From contig JASHNZ010000073.1 of assembly GCA_030041355.1 (NCBI GenBank), positions 1 to 64,000 on the forward strand: a DNA stretch of 64,000 nucleotides, given 5' to 3'. The notes below the pieces were generated by a model. That model ran no database searches, was not told the origin of the DNA, and saw only the letters and a list, made by a program, of their open reading frames with translations. Origin of the DNA: Nitrososphaerales archaeon. GTDB lineage: Archaea; Thermoproteota; Nitrososphaeria; Nitrososphaerales; CADDZS01. The position numbers and the translations under genes were made by a program. Shown piece by piece: positions 33,340 through 41,949 of this stretch. Numbering within the stretch: position 1 is the first letter of the stretch; the number at the start of each line of letters is the position of its first letter.

Positions 33340-33834
33340 TTATTCGGACACCGCGGTGATCGCGTCTCCTTTCTTTACTCTTCCCTCACTAACAACTCTG
33401 GCATACCAGCCTCGTCGGCCAAACATTACCTTCAAAAATTGGTTCCCTTTTCCTTCTCCCACATACGGCAACAATAGGAGATTTGAGCAAGGGTTACAAG
33501 CTCTTGAGATTTGAAGCTCCGCTTGTCCGATCCTTACTCTCTTTCCGGGAGCAAATCGAGAATAAGCTATGCCTCTTGTTGTGATATTTTCTCCGATGTC
33601 ACCAGGTTTTATGGGCCAACCTTCCTTGTTCAGTTCTTCGATCGTTTCCAAAGGCATAATGAGGACCGCAGAGTCAGGATCGTCATCAAGTTTTTCGTGA
33701 CGATAGAGGTTGAAATCGCCCTCCAATCCGCCCTTTGAGACTATGATTGAAATCACTGGCATCTTCGGAAGGCCGTGAGATCCAGGATTTTTCCCCTTGA
33801 TGTTTATCTGATAGACTTCGCCAATTGCAGGCAA
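33340..33834 (-). CDS. MOSC-domain protein
   Basis: A 164-residue protein matching the MOSC fold: strand VYQINIKGKNPGSHGLPKMPV, then GGLEGDFNLYRHEKLDDDPDSAV, the GDIGENITTRGI motif, and SRACNPCSNLL with the Cys that often binds molybdenum cofactor sulfur or substrate. The C-terminal half matches the usual FGRRGWYARV. Free-standing MOSC proteins are poorly characterised; related domains act in Mo-cofactor sulfuration and in N-hydroxylated compound reduction. Its convergent placement may mean a redox role or be accidental. Confidence 0.85.
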   Translation of the reverse strand: MPAIGEVYQINIKGKNPGSHGLPKMPVISIIVSKGGLEGDFNLYRHEKLDDDPDSAVLIMPLETIEELNKEGWPIKPGDIGENITTRGIAYSRFAPGKRVRIGQAELQISRACNPCSNLLLLPYVGEGKGNQFLKVMFGRRGWYARVVSEGRVKKGDAITAVSE

Positions 33835-33933
33835 TGCTCATGTCACTTACTTTTTCTGGGCTCTTTAGAAATAGTGATCATGCCGACATTTATTAGTGTG
33901 CTTAGCAGATCACGAGACCGTTGAGTCCGCGAT

Positions 33934-34848
33934 TTGCTCGTTGACGAAAATTTGAAACGAGATTTTGTAGGCTACGGGAAGAATCCCCCCAAGGTTCGTT
34001 GGCCGAACAACGCAAGAATCGCCTTGCAGCTAGTTGTGAACTTCGAGGAAGGAGCAGAGAATTCAGTGGAAAGCGGTGACAAGATGCCTGAGCAGCTGGG
34101 AGACTTTCCACCCATTGACCTTCCCGTGAGGGATTTAGGATTAGAATCTGCGTTTGAATATGGAAGCCGGGTCGCCATTTGGAGGTTGCTTGATCTTTTC
34201 GAGAGGCACGGCGTCAAGACGACATTTTTCGCATGCGGTAAGGCTTTGGAGTTGAATCCACTTGCTGCGAGAGGAATTGTGGAGAAAGGCCATGAGATCT
34301 GCTGTCACGGATATCTGTGGTATGATCATTTCCGCTGGACTGAGAAAGAGACAAGAGAAGATATCAAAAAAGCGGTCGAAACCACAGTTCGAATAACTGG
34401 CACGAGACCTGTCGGATGGTATTCACGAGAGCCTGGTATTCAGGTGAGGAAGCTGCTTGTTGAAGAAGGCGGATTCCTCTATGACTCTGATATTTACAAT
34501 GACGAGATTCCATACTATGTGAAAGTGGGAGAAAAGAATCACCTCGTAATTCCCTACACTTCTGACTGCAACGATTTTCACTACTGGACCGGAAAATTCA
34601 ACACCTCAGAGAGCTTCTTCCAGTATCTCAGGGATTCCTTTAATGTGCTGTACTCGGAAGGTGTAACAAACCCCAAGATGATGTCGATAGGAACTCATGC
34701 CAGGATTTCCGGGAAGCCCGGACGAATAGTGGCACTGGACAAGTTCATCCAGTATGCAAAGAGTTTTCCCGACACTTGGTTTGCCAGACGAGACGAAATT
34801 GCAAAATGGTGGCTGAGCAATTATCCGCCTGATCGGGCCAAAGCCTGA
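33934..34848 (+). CDS. PuuE-type polysaccharide-deacetylase-family hydrolase (allantoinase-like)
   Basis: The 304-residue product matches the PuuE branch of the polysaccharide deacetylase superfamily: NARIALQLVVNFEEGAENSV, LESAFEYGSRVAIWRLLDLF, HEICCHGYLWYDH, then TGTRPVGWYSREPGIQVRKL and GGFLYDSDIYNDEIPYYV, with SIGTHARISGKPGRI near the end. Pseudomonas PuuE is a metal-dependent allantoinase of the ureide pathway, and other members act on peptidoglycan-like or cyclic imide substrates. TTG 33934 is the start. It faces two cyclase-family hydrolases and a cupin, so a role in opening or deacylating cyclic amides or ureides is reasonable but unproven. Confidence 0.8.
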   Translation: MLVDENLKRDFVGYGKNPPKVRWPNNARIALQLVVNFEEGAENSVESGDKMPEQLGDFPPIDLPVRDLGLESAFEYGSRVAIWRLLDLFERHGVKTTFFACGKALELNPLAARGIVEKGHEICCHGYLWYDHFRWTEKETREDIKKAVETTVRITGTRPVGWYSREPGIQVRKLLVEEGGFLYDSDIYNDEIPYYVKVGEKNHLVIPYTSDCNDFHYWTGKFNTSESFFQYLRDSFNVLYSEGVTNPKMMSIGTHARISGKPGRIVALDKFIQYAKSFPDTWFARRDEIAKWWLSNYPPDRAKA

Positions 34849-34888
34849 GTATTGAGTCGTGAAGTTCTTTCGATACCGACAAATTTGT

Positions 34889-35569
34889 CTAACGAAGTAG
34901 AGCTATCGCCCGACAAGGAGAAGCGCTGCCGCCTTTGAGGGCGATTGGCGCCCCGACGAACAGAAAGTCTTGGTTCAGCACTTTGTCTAGATTTGCAAGA
35001 TTTTCGTATATGCCTATTATTTTCGGCAGCAAGATCTTGTGCGCGGGAAAAGGTTCATGATCGGGTCCCGGGGCATCGAAGCCTATCGCGTTGACTCCAA
35101 GCTCGACGATATATTTGCAGGCATCTTCGCTAAGCTCAGGATGATCCAGCCACTCCTTGGTTCTTGATTTTTCGGTATATCCCGTGTAGAAGAAAAGCAT
35201 CGAGCCGGGCCCTGCCTTTCCGCGACTTTTTTTAAGCCTCGAAGAAATGTCGTTTCTTGTGATAGGATATCGAGGAGGCTTGCCCGTGAAATCAAGGACA
35301 ATGCCTCTTCCCACGTATTTCTCCACCGGAACCTTGTCAACTGTAGGGGTCCCTTCAGCAAAATGAGCAGGAGAGTCCACGTGAGTGCTAGAGTGCTCGG
35401 CAAAAGTCCAAATGAATGACGCGTACCCGTTGTCTCTGATGGTTGTGAAAATGGCTCGAAGAGGCTGCGGGTATCCTGGATATACAGGCGTGTCCATACT
35501 TGACATTGGAACCGAGAGGTCAATAACTTCTCTGAACATTGGATTCTTACGTTCTTCTTGAGCAAGCAT
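34889..35569 (-). CDS. Cyclase-family metal-dependent hydrolase (KynB/isatin-hydrolase-like)
   Basis: A 226-residue protein with the cyclase-family metal motif HSSTHVDSPAHFAEG (family form HxGTHxDxPxH) and the C-terminal half AIGFDAPGPDHEPFPAHKIL and FVGAPIALKGGSASPCRAI. These enzymes (kynurenine formamidase, isatin hydrolase, arylformamidase) hydrolyse amide or cyclic imide bonds with Mn or Zn. A start at Met11 (35539, MFREVIDLSVPM) is likely, since the first ten residues are atypical. Convergent with the PuuE-like gene. A paralogue sits at 36387. Substrate unknown. Confidence 0.85.
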   Translation of the reverse strand: MLAQEERKNPMFREVIDLSVPMSSMDTPVYPGYPQPLRAIFTTIRDNGYASFIWTFAEHSSTHVDSPAHFAEGTPTVDKVPVEKYVGRGIVLDFTGKPPRYPITRNDISSRLKKSRGKAGPGSMLFFYTGYTEKSRTKEWLDHPELSEDACKYIVELGVNAIGFDAPGPDHEPFPAHKILLPKIIGIYENLANLDKVLNQDFLFVGAPIALKGGSASPCRAIALLR

Positions 35570-35858
35570 TTTGGTTATTTTCTACCTGGATTCTTGAACT
35601 TCTTCCTCCAGAGATTAAGGCTTTTGGTCAATGCGAAGAGCGGAAGCTGAAATTAATTAGAGCAATTCAGATGTGCCTTGTTCCTTAATGGATGGTTTTT
35701 GCTGCCAACCTTTAAGAAGAGGGTACACCCCATACAATTGCTTTAGTCCCTTGCACCTATTCTTGCATGCTCGTTTTATTGAGAATAAAAATTCCTTGCC
35801 GAAAAGTAGTTAGCTATATCGTGTACCCGCATCGCTGAGATAAAACTTCGGCCCTTTC

Positions 35859-36230
35859 TTAAGTCGTGTCAGGAGGCAGAGCTTCCTTCACATAGTCTTC
35901 TCGCTCGGGCGTGAAAAAGTCCAGTATAACGCAGCGCTCGCTGGTCTTCAGTTCATGAAAGACCGCTGGTGGAATATAGTAGCTATCGCCGGCTTTCATT
36001 TCCCAGACGGCTTCTCCCATGCGAAACTTGCCCCCTCCCTCTACGAAGACGCCGAACTGGGCATGGGGATGATTGTGCCATGCAAAGGTCTTTCCTGCTT
36101 CAATCTTGTAAAGCACCATAAGACCTGTCGCGGCGTGCGAGAGCATGCGTCTTTTCACTCCTGGCATTATTTCCTTCCAGGCCTCGGGCTTGTCATGCCA
36201 GAGTGCGGGTTGCGAGTAATTTACTGACAT
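35859..36230 (-). CDS. Small cupin-domain protein
   Basis: A 123-residue single-domain cupin. Motif 1 spans AGKTFAWHNHPHAQFGVFVEG (His residues of the metal site with Glu), and motif 2 covers SYYIPPAVFHEL. The fold would bind Mn, Fe or Zn. Cupins of this size act as isomerases, dioxygenases or sensor proteins. It is in the same orientation as the first cyclase gene and divergent from the second. A role in the same pathway is inferred from position only. Confidence 0.83.
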   Translation of the reverse strand: MSVNYSQPALWHDKPEAWKEIMPGVKRRMLSHAATGLMVLYKIEAGKTFAWHNHPHAQFGVFVEGGGKFRMGEAVWEMKAGDSYYIPPAVFHELKTSERCVILDFFTPEREDYVKEALPPDTT

Positions 36231-36386
36231 GGCTGGTTTGCTGTGAATTCCACGCTAAAAGAAATTCTCTTCACGCACTTTGAAAACGAGACAGGCGTTA
36301 CCACTCTGAACAATAAATCTAAAACAATGCAATGAATTTCTTTCACTTATCGCCGGTTTCGTTCATTAGCCATTGAGAGTGAGAGG

Positions 36387-37055
36387 ATGCGTTACGCATT
36401 TGAAAGGGCTGTTGACCTTACTCATGAATTGGCAAACGGAATGCCGATTTATCCAGGCGATCCAACACCGCTCTTCGAGCGATATGCGACAATCGAGAAA
36501 AACGGCGTGAATCTCACGAAACTCATACTTGGATCTCACACTGGTACCCACACGGATGCGCCGATTCATTTTATTGAAGGTGGGAAGCCCATAGACGAGC
36601 TTCCTGCTAATAGCTTCATTGGGGAAGCAGTTGTGCTGGATCTCTCAAAGACAAAGTCGTTGGGCAGTGGAATCCTTGATACTGATCTGTTGGCATTTGA
36701 TTCCCAAATAGTGCAAGACGATATTGTGCTTCTTTATACCGGAAGTAGCGACAGATGGGGAGACCCGCGAACAAATACAAACTACACCTACTGCACAAAA
36801 GAAGCTGCAGATTACTTTGTTTCAAAGAAAGTGAGGGCAGTCGGAATCGACTTTCTCAGCATCGAAAAGTTCAAGGCTTCCGAGCCGATTGTCCACAAGA
36901 CCCTTTTGAAGAATGGAATATACATTATAGAATCATTGAGCGCGGCTCTGAAGCAATTTTCCGGTCAGAGAATTTTGCTGATCAGTCTTCCAATCAAGCT
37001 ATTGAACGGAGACGGAGCCCCTTCTCGTTCAATCGCAGTGCCCATTGAAGCTTGA
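36387..37055 (+). CDS. Cyclase-family metal-dependent hydrolase (second copy)
   Basis: A 222-residue protein with a textbook cyclase motif (LGSHTGTHTDAPIHFIEGG) and matching flanks: RAVDLTHELANGMPIYPGDP at the N-terminus and ISLPIKLLNGDGAPSRSIA at the end. Sequence is clearly divergent from the copy at 34889, so the two probably act on different substrates or in successive steps. ATG 36387 is the start. Same strand as the AcuC-like gene, 13 nt apart, so likely co-transcribed. Confidence 0.88.
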   Translation: MRYAFERAVDLTHELANGMPIYPGDPTPLFERYATIEKNGVNLTKLILGSHTGTHTDAPIHFIEGGKPIDELPANSFIGEAVVLDLSKTKSLGSGILDTDLLAFDSQIVQDDIVLLYTGSSDRWGDPRTNTNYTYCTKEAADYFVSKKVRAVGIDFLSIEKFKASEPIVHKTLLKNGIYIIESLSAALKQFSGQRILLISLPIKLLNGDGAPSRSIAVPIEA

Positions 37056-37068
37056 AGGATTTTAAGAA

Positions 37069-38028
37069 ATGCCAAAGGAGAAGATCTGCCACGTGGGAGT
37101 TTCCTTCGGCCATGATTCTGATCTCTACTCTTTTCCGAATGGCCATCCTCTGAACAACAAGAGAACGAAACTATTTGCTTCCTCTTTGAGTGAGCTTAGC
37201 AGCTCTACGAGAAATCTTTCGATAATCAAGCCTGTAGCTTGCAGAGAAAAAGACCTTCTTTTGTTCCATGCGCAAGAGTACGTAGATTTTGTAAAAGCTT
37301 CGTCGAGTTCGGGAACCGGATATTTGGATTATGGTGACACGCCGTCCTTCAAAGGAGTATACGAGGCTTCGTTATTTCCGGTGGGGAGCACACTCGAAGG
37401 ATTCGAAATGATAGTCGAAGGAAAGTTCGATCATTTTTTCAACCCAGTGGGTGGACTGCACCACGCACGACGAGACCGGGCCGGAGGCTTTTGTGTTTTC
37501 AACGACGCCGCAGTTGTCATTGAGAAAGCGATCAAAGACCTGGGCCTCAAGAGAATCGCCTACGTCGACATTGACGCGCATCACGGAGATGGCGTGTTCT
37601 ATGGATTTGAATTGGACAAGCGGGTGATAATTGGAGACATTCACGAGGACGGTCGTTATTTGTATCCAGGCACCGGATATTTCCAAGAAACGGGAAAAGG
37701 AGACGCGATCGGAACGAAGTTGAATCTGCCTCTCGCACCAGGTTCTGGAGACGATGAATTTATGCAGGCATTCGATAAAGTCGAGGCCTTTATTCGAAAC
37801 CACGAGCCCGAATTTATTTTTCTCCAGTGTGGCGCAGACGGTCTCAGGGATGATCCCATAACTCACTTGCAGTACTCTTGGAAGAGTCACGCTTATGCCG
37901 CAAAGAAACTTCATGCTCTGGCTCATGAATTCTGCCAAGGAAGATTGCTCGCAATGGGCGGCGGAGGATACAATCCAAAGAATGTGGAGGCGGCGTGGAT
38001 CGCTTTAGCAGGTGAGCTTTGTTCCTAA
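37069..38028 (+). CDS. Histone-deacetylase/AcuC/acetylpolyamine-amidohydrolase family protein
   Basis: The 319-residue enzyme has the arginase-fold deacetylase motifs: GGLHHARRDRAGGFCVFND (the paired catalytic His), VDIDAHHGDGVFYGF (Asp-His zinc ligands), FLQCGADGLRDDPITHL with the second Asp, and LAMGGGGYNPKN. The relatives are bacterial AcuC, acetylpolyamine amidohydrolases and eukaryotic HDACs. It would remove acetyl or other acyl groups from amines or lysines. Lying with the GS-like, PuuE-like and cyclase genes, an acylated amine or polyamine is a plausible substrate; protein deacetylation is the alternative. Confidence 0.88.
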   Translation: MPKEKICHVGVSFGHDSDLYSFPNGHPLNNKRTKLFASSLSELSSSTRNLSIIKPVACREKDLLLFHAQEYVDFVKASSSSGTGYLDYGDTPSFKGVYEASLFPVGSTLEGFEMIVEGKFDHFFNPVGGLHHARRDRAGGFCVFNDAAVVIEKAIKDLGLKRIAYVDIDAHHGDGVFYGFELDKRVIIGDIHEDGRYLYPGTGYFQETGKGDAIGTKLNLPLAPGSGDDEFMQAFDKVEAFIRNHEPEFIFLQCGADGLRDDPITHLQYSWKSHAYAAKKLHALAHEFCQGRLLAMGGGGYNPKNVEAAWIALAGELCS

Positions 38029-38040
38029 GAAGAGGATCCT

Positions 38041-38442
38041 ATGATGATTCAACCAAGAGCATAGTCAAGCACTGCTACAGTAGCAATCCTCATAGTAGTC
38101 TTGATAATTATCGCTATGGTACTTTACCTCTTCATGATGTATTAAGCTGCAACCTGTGCTCCGCTGTCCTCGTTTGCAGCCTAAAGTATCGAGATAGCCA
38201 ATCATTCAAACGTCACTTTAACGACCGGTCTGGTTTACGTAGCTTCGACCAGTGCACAGCAAATCCAAGGACTTATAGCACACGGTTTTGGAAATTGCAA
38301 CGGCCAATCTGGGAACGACAGCAGTCAATATTTACGCATGATTCTTGTTACGAGTTCTACACAGAATCTCTGCTTTTGGATGCATGAAACTAGTCCCAAC
38401 GCTTCAATCTCGTTAGGAGACGAAATAATTCTGCAGGGTTAG
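38041..38442 (+). pseudogene. Secreted/pilin-like protein with three in-frame stops
   Basis: One frame from ATG 38041 to TAG 38440-38442 reads like a complete 133-codon secreted protein except for internal TAG (38062-38064), TAA after the hydrophobic segment (about 38146) and another TAA about 16 codons later. The pieces are MMIQPRA, then SSTATVAILIVVLIIIAMV with YLFMMY, then an exterior domain (SIEIANHSNVTLTTGLVY and later DSSQYLRMILVTSSTQ) ending GDEIILQG. The N-terminal helix resembles archaeal class III signal or anchor segments. The three stops suggest a recently inactivated gene. The end overlaps the PHP gene's stop by 4 nt. Confidence 0.65.
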
Positions 38443-39215
38443 CGTTGAGGCAAAGTTAGTTGTTTCAAACCATATCTATTGACCAGTTCGAGAGCTTTCT
38501 CGTAGCCTCTTCCGACCTCGCTAGGATGATGTGCATCTGAACCGAAACTTACTTTGCACCCACCGGCAGAGCAAGCTTGCGCGAGCTTCTCAACGAGCTT
38601 GTAATCCCTTGTAAGGTCGTTTCCGTTAAGCTCGAGCGCTCTGTCTTCCTTCCTTGCCACCTCGGCGAGCTCGATCAGCAGTTCATCCAAGTTACCCGGA
38701 AGTTTGTGGGAACTTCTGCCTAGCCGAACTGGATGTGTGAGAACATCAAATGGGATAAGATCATTTTGAAGGCCTTCCTTCTGCAATTCGATGTATTGCA
38801 CCCAGCGCCTCTCCGAACTTTCCTTGTCTTGTGGACGGCTTGTGTCTTCAACGTCAATACCGTCGCTCAATTCGTGAACTGACAGCAGCAGAACATCCCA
38901 TCCTCTTTCATTGACATACTTCGCGATCTCTTGGCTGACTCGTCGGATGTAATCGACTTCCAGACCCTTGTTGACTGTCGGAATCTTGGTAGGGATGTTC
39001 CTGAATTCAAGGAGATATTCCTCGATATTGGAAAAAATTCTACCTTTAGTATGAACTGAGCCAAATTCAATTTTGTCTCGTGGCTCAGCGAACTGAGAGA
39101 TGTGTTCTGTTATGGAGATTGAATCGAATGCTTTTGATCTGGCAGAATCCACCATTGATTGTATGCTGTCGTAGATGATATGGCTATGGTTGTCAGACTT
39201 CGTCTTCGTTCCCAA
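38439..39215 (-). CDS. PHP-domain phosphoesterase
   Basis: The 258-residue product shows the PHP metal motifs: DNHSHIIYDS (HxH), SISITEHISQF, LLLSVHELSDG, FDVLTHPVRLG and KVSFGSDAHHPSEVG at the C-terminus. Histidinol-phosphate phosphatase (HisK type) and other small-molecule phosphatases share this layout, and no polymerase domain is attached. The binuclear or trinuclear metal centre would hydrolyse a phosphomonoester. The specific substrate cannot be read. TTG 39215 is the start. Convergent with the pseudogene and upstream of tuf on the other side. Confidence 0.8.
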   Translation of the reverse strand: MGTKTKSDNHSHIIYDSIQSMVDSARSKAFDSISITEHISQFAEPRDKIEFGSVHTKGRIFSNIEEYLLEFRNIPTKIPTVNKGLEVDYIRRVSQEIAKYVNERGWDVLLLSVHELSDGIDVEDTSRPQDKESSERRWVQYIELQKEGLQNDLIPFDVLTHPVRLGRSSHKLPGNLDELLIELAEVARKEDRALELNGNDLTRDYKLVEKLAQACSAGGCKVSFGSDAHHPSEVGRGYEKALELVNRYGLKQLTLPQR

Positions 39216-39367
39216 CTAGTTGGTGCAAGCCGGAGCAAAGTATTGCTAGTTTAAACCCGAATCGCTGGGTTACTGCTGAATGGCGTAAATAGAATAAGTG
39301 AGCTCTACATATTGAAAGCACAAAAGGAGGGAAAGGGCGAGGACTCCTCTCTTATTCATAATTTTTT

Positions 39368-40699
39368 CTAGGCTTTTGCGACTATTTTCTCTCGCTCAGC
39401 AGTGCCCTTCTCCGTAACTTCTCTCACGACACCTGCCGCGATCGTAGTACCCATGTCTCGTAGAGCAAAGCGCCCGAGCTCCGGAAAATCCTTGAACGTC
39501 TCTATGCAAACTGGTCGCAGAGGTTTGATAATCACAATCGCGGAATCTCCAGTCTTGATCGATTTGGGTTTTTCCTCGGTGGGCTGACCCGTTCTGGGGT
39601 CAAGTTTTGATTCTATGTCTGAGATTGTTGCTGCTACCTGAGCGGTGTGGGCATGAAGCACCGGAGTATATCCAGCTGCAATAGCAGTAGGATGATGAAC
39701 GACTATAATTTGCGCCCTAAACGCCTTTGCAATCGTCGGTGGATTGTTTGCCGGTCCAATTACAGAACCTCTCTTTATTTCGCCTTTTCCGATCCCTCTC
39801 AAGTTAACTCCAATGTTGTCTCCAGCGATAGCTTCAGTCATTGCAACGTGATGGCTCTCTATGGTTTTGACCTCAGCTGTAGCTCCTTCGGGCATAACGA
39901 TGATCTGATCTCCCACTTTCATTTTGCCTGTTTCGATTCTGCCTACGGGAACCGTTCCAACACCGGTGATAGAGTAAACGTCTTGCAGGGGCATTCTCAG
40001 CGGCTTGTCCGTCGGTGGCTTCGGTACCTCGAACTTGTCAAGAGCTTCCTTGAGAGTGGGTCCTTTGTACCAGGGCATCTTGTCACTCCTTTTGACCAGG
40101 TTATCGCCCATCCATCCTGAAACCGGAATGAAATCGATCTTAGAAACGTTGAAACCCACAGTCTTCATGAGGCGCTCCATTTCAGCCTTGACCTCATTGT
40201 ACCTGGCTTCCTTGTAACTGATCATGTTATCGTCCATTTTGTTGATACAAACCACGACTTGGTTGACCCCGAGGGTCTTCAAAAGGAACGCATGCTCCCT
40301 CGTCTGGCCCCCCGCCCCGGTTCCCACTTCGGTCTCTCCAGGTTTTGCAGAGACCAAAATCACCGCGCAGTCGGCCTCAGACGCGCCGGTAATCATGTTC
40401 TTGATAAAGTCCCTGTGGCCTGGGGCGTCAATCAAAGTGAAAAAGTACTTTGGTGTTTCAAATTTCTGAAAGGCAAGATCTATGGTTACGCCTCTCTCCC
40501 TTTCATCCTTCAGACTGTCCATCACCCACGCATACTTGAAAGTATCACCCTTGCCGGTCTTTTCAGACTCTTTTGCAAATTCATCAATGGTTCTCTGATC
40601 CACAGCACCCATGTCAAACAGGAAATGGCCCATAGTAGTAGACTTTCCGTGATCAACATGTCCAGTGACAATCAGATTCAAGTGGGGCTTGTTTGCCAT
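39368..40699 (-). CDS. tuf: Translation elongation factor EF-1alpha (aEF1A)
   Basis: The 443-residue GTPase has G1 GHVDHGKSTTMGHFL, G3 DAPGHRDF, G4 NKMD and the three EF-Tu-like domains. It delivers aminoacyl-tRNA to the ribosome in the cytoplasm. The gene order with S7 and S12 is the archaeal str arrangement, but S10, which usually follows, is absent. ATG 40699 is the start. Confidence 0.96.
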   Translation of the reverse strand: MANKPHLNLIVTGHVDHGKSTTMGHFLFDMGAVDQRTIDEFAKESEKTGKGDTFKYAWVMDSLKDERERGVTIDLAFQKFETPKYFFTLIDAPGHRDFIKNMITGASEADCAVILVSAKPGETEVGTGAGGQTREHAFLLKTLGVNQVVVCINKMDDNMISYKEARYNEVKAEMERLMKTVGFNVSKIDFIPVSGWMGDNLVKRSDKMPWYKGPTLKEALDKFEVPKPPTDKPLRMPLQDVYSITGVGTVPVGRIETGKMKVGDQIIVMPEGATAEVKTIESHHVAMTEAIAGDNIGVNLRGIGKGEIKRGSVIGPANNPPTIAKAFRAQIIVVHHPTAIAAGYTPVLHAHTAQVAATISDIESKLDPRTGQPTEEKPKSIKTGDSAIVIIKPLRPVCIETFKDFPELGRFALRDMGTTIAAGVVREVTEKGTAEREKIVAKA

Positions 40700-40833
40700 T
40701 TTTCATACTGCGCCTAAGTAAAAACCAGATTACGCTACATGCCTTTTAAGTCTTCTGCGAGCAACGTAGGAAATCCATTTGAAAAATTTGAGGTTGTACT
40801 CGCATGTCCAAGCATTAAAACACAAGATAGAAT

Positions 40834-41442
40834 TTAGCGCGACGACATTGCAATGCGTTCTTGCTCGTTCTTTTTCTTTATCGCAAAAGAGTTCGTTTCA
40901 TTATTTGCCGCCATGATAATTTCGTCTGCGAGAATTTCCTCCACTGAGCGCTCATTTGCAAATGCAGCTTCACGCAGGCCCTCAGCGATGAAACGTAAAG
41001 CAAGATCCACTCTTCTGCTAGGGGCAATATCAACGGCCACGTGATAGACGACTCCACCGTACGCGATTCTCGTCGTGTCTTCATTGGGCGCAGTATTTTC
41101 TACTGCTCTTACGAGTACTGAGACAGGATTTTGTCCAGTCTTCAATGCGATAATCTCCAACGCTGCTTGAACAATCTTAAGGGCTCTCTGCTTCTTACCG
41201 CCCATCCGTCCAGCGTTCTTTGCATGCTTTTTTCCAAAATGCATAATGTCGTTCGCAAGACGTTCGACAATGTTTACGTCGAGCTTCCCGAACTTTTTGT
41301 GCTCATGACGTCCCATCGTAGTTCCAGCAATGGAGGGCTTGAGCGAGATTGCTTTCTGAAGGCCCTGATCCTGGATCTTGATACCGTCCATGTCCCATTT
41401 TTCAAAGAGCAACAGCTTTGGTGCTTCAGGCATACTAATCAC
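40834..41442 (-). CDS. rps7: Ribosomal protein S7 (archaeal uS7)
   Basis: The 202-residue protein matches archaeal uS7: FGKLDVNIVERLANDIM, GRMGGKKQRALKIVQAA, NPVSVLVRAVENTAPNEDT and RRVDLALRFIAEGLREAAF. It is a 30S head protein that nucleates assembly at the 16S 3' domain. The annotated start is GTG 41442; ATG 41433 (MPEAPKLLL) is equally likely. It starts just after the S12 stop, so translation is probably coupled. Confidence 0.95.
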   Translation of the reverse strand: MISMPEAPKLLLFEKWDMDGIKIQDQGLQKAISLKPSIAGTTMGRHEHKKFGKLDVNIVERLANDIMHFGKKHAKNAGRMGGKKQRALKIVQAALEIIALKTGQNPVSVLVRAVENTAPNEDTTRIAYGGVVYHVAVDIAPSRRVDLALRFIAEGLREAAFANERSVEEILADEIIMAANNETNSFAIKKKNEQERIAMSSR

Positions 41443-41446
41443 GCGT

Positions 41447-41890
41447 CTATCGTCTAGGTTTTTCTTTTCGTCCGTAGACTAGCTCATTTAGGGAAACGTC
41501 GTTGACCTTGAAAACTTGCCAGCGAACTCCTGGTATATCCCCCATAGCGCGTCCCATGGAACCGCCGATGCCTTGGAGGCCTACTTCATCATGTTCGTCT
41601 ATAAAATTGAGGGCGCCATCGCCTGGAAGAAAAGCGGTAATCTGTTTTCCGTTCTTGACCAATTGGACCCTCACACATTTCCGGATAGCAGAATTAGGCT
41701 GCTTTGACTCGACACCGACTTTTTCGAGTACGATTCCTCTTGCCTGCGGAGAGCCCTCTAAGGGATCTGCTTTCTTGTCGAGCATCAGCATTCTCCGTTT
41801 GTAGTACTTATCCGACCAGCGCAAACGCTGCCTCTTCTGTTTTTGCTTTCTGGCAGCGAACTCCCCCTTTGGGGACTTGCTCTTTGTCAA
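41447..41890 (-). CDS. rps12: Ribosomal protein S12 (archaeal uS12)
   Basis: The 147-residue protein carries the decoding-site motifs of uS12: [20 protein letters not shown] and [18 protein letters not shown], with the usual basic N-terminus ([20 protein letters not shown]). It sits at the 30S decoding centre. TTG 41890 is the start, with a TATA element 28 nt upstream, implying a leaderless mRNA, so this is likely a promoter inside the block. Confidence 0.95.
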   Translation of the reverse strand: MTKSKSPKGEFAARKQKQKRQRLRWSDKYYKRRMLMLDKKADPLEGSPQARGIVLEKVGVESKQPNSAIRKCVRVQLVKNGKQITAFLPGDGALNFIDEHDEVGLQGIGGSMGRAMGDIPGVRWQVFKVNDVSLNELVYGRKEKPRR

Positions 41891-41913
41891 AGTATAGGCT
41901 CATCCTCTAGAAT

Positions 41914-41923
41914 CTTATAAAAT
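41914..41923 (-). promoter_or_regulatory. TATA box before rps12
   Basis: Reading on the minus strand, ATTTTATAAG centred about 28 nt before TTG 41890 matches an archaeal TATA box. It suggests rps12-rps7-tuf can be transcribed independently of the upstream rpo genes. Confidence 0.45.
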
Positions 41924-41949
41924 AGTTTCTCAACACATGATTGTTAGTT

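Noticed and set aside
38019-38387. 122-residue frame after the AcuC-like gene
   Set aside because: It covers the multi-stop pseudogene in another frame and lacks domain character, while the stop-containing frame reads as a real secreted protein.
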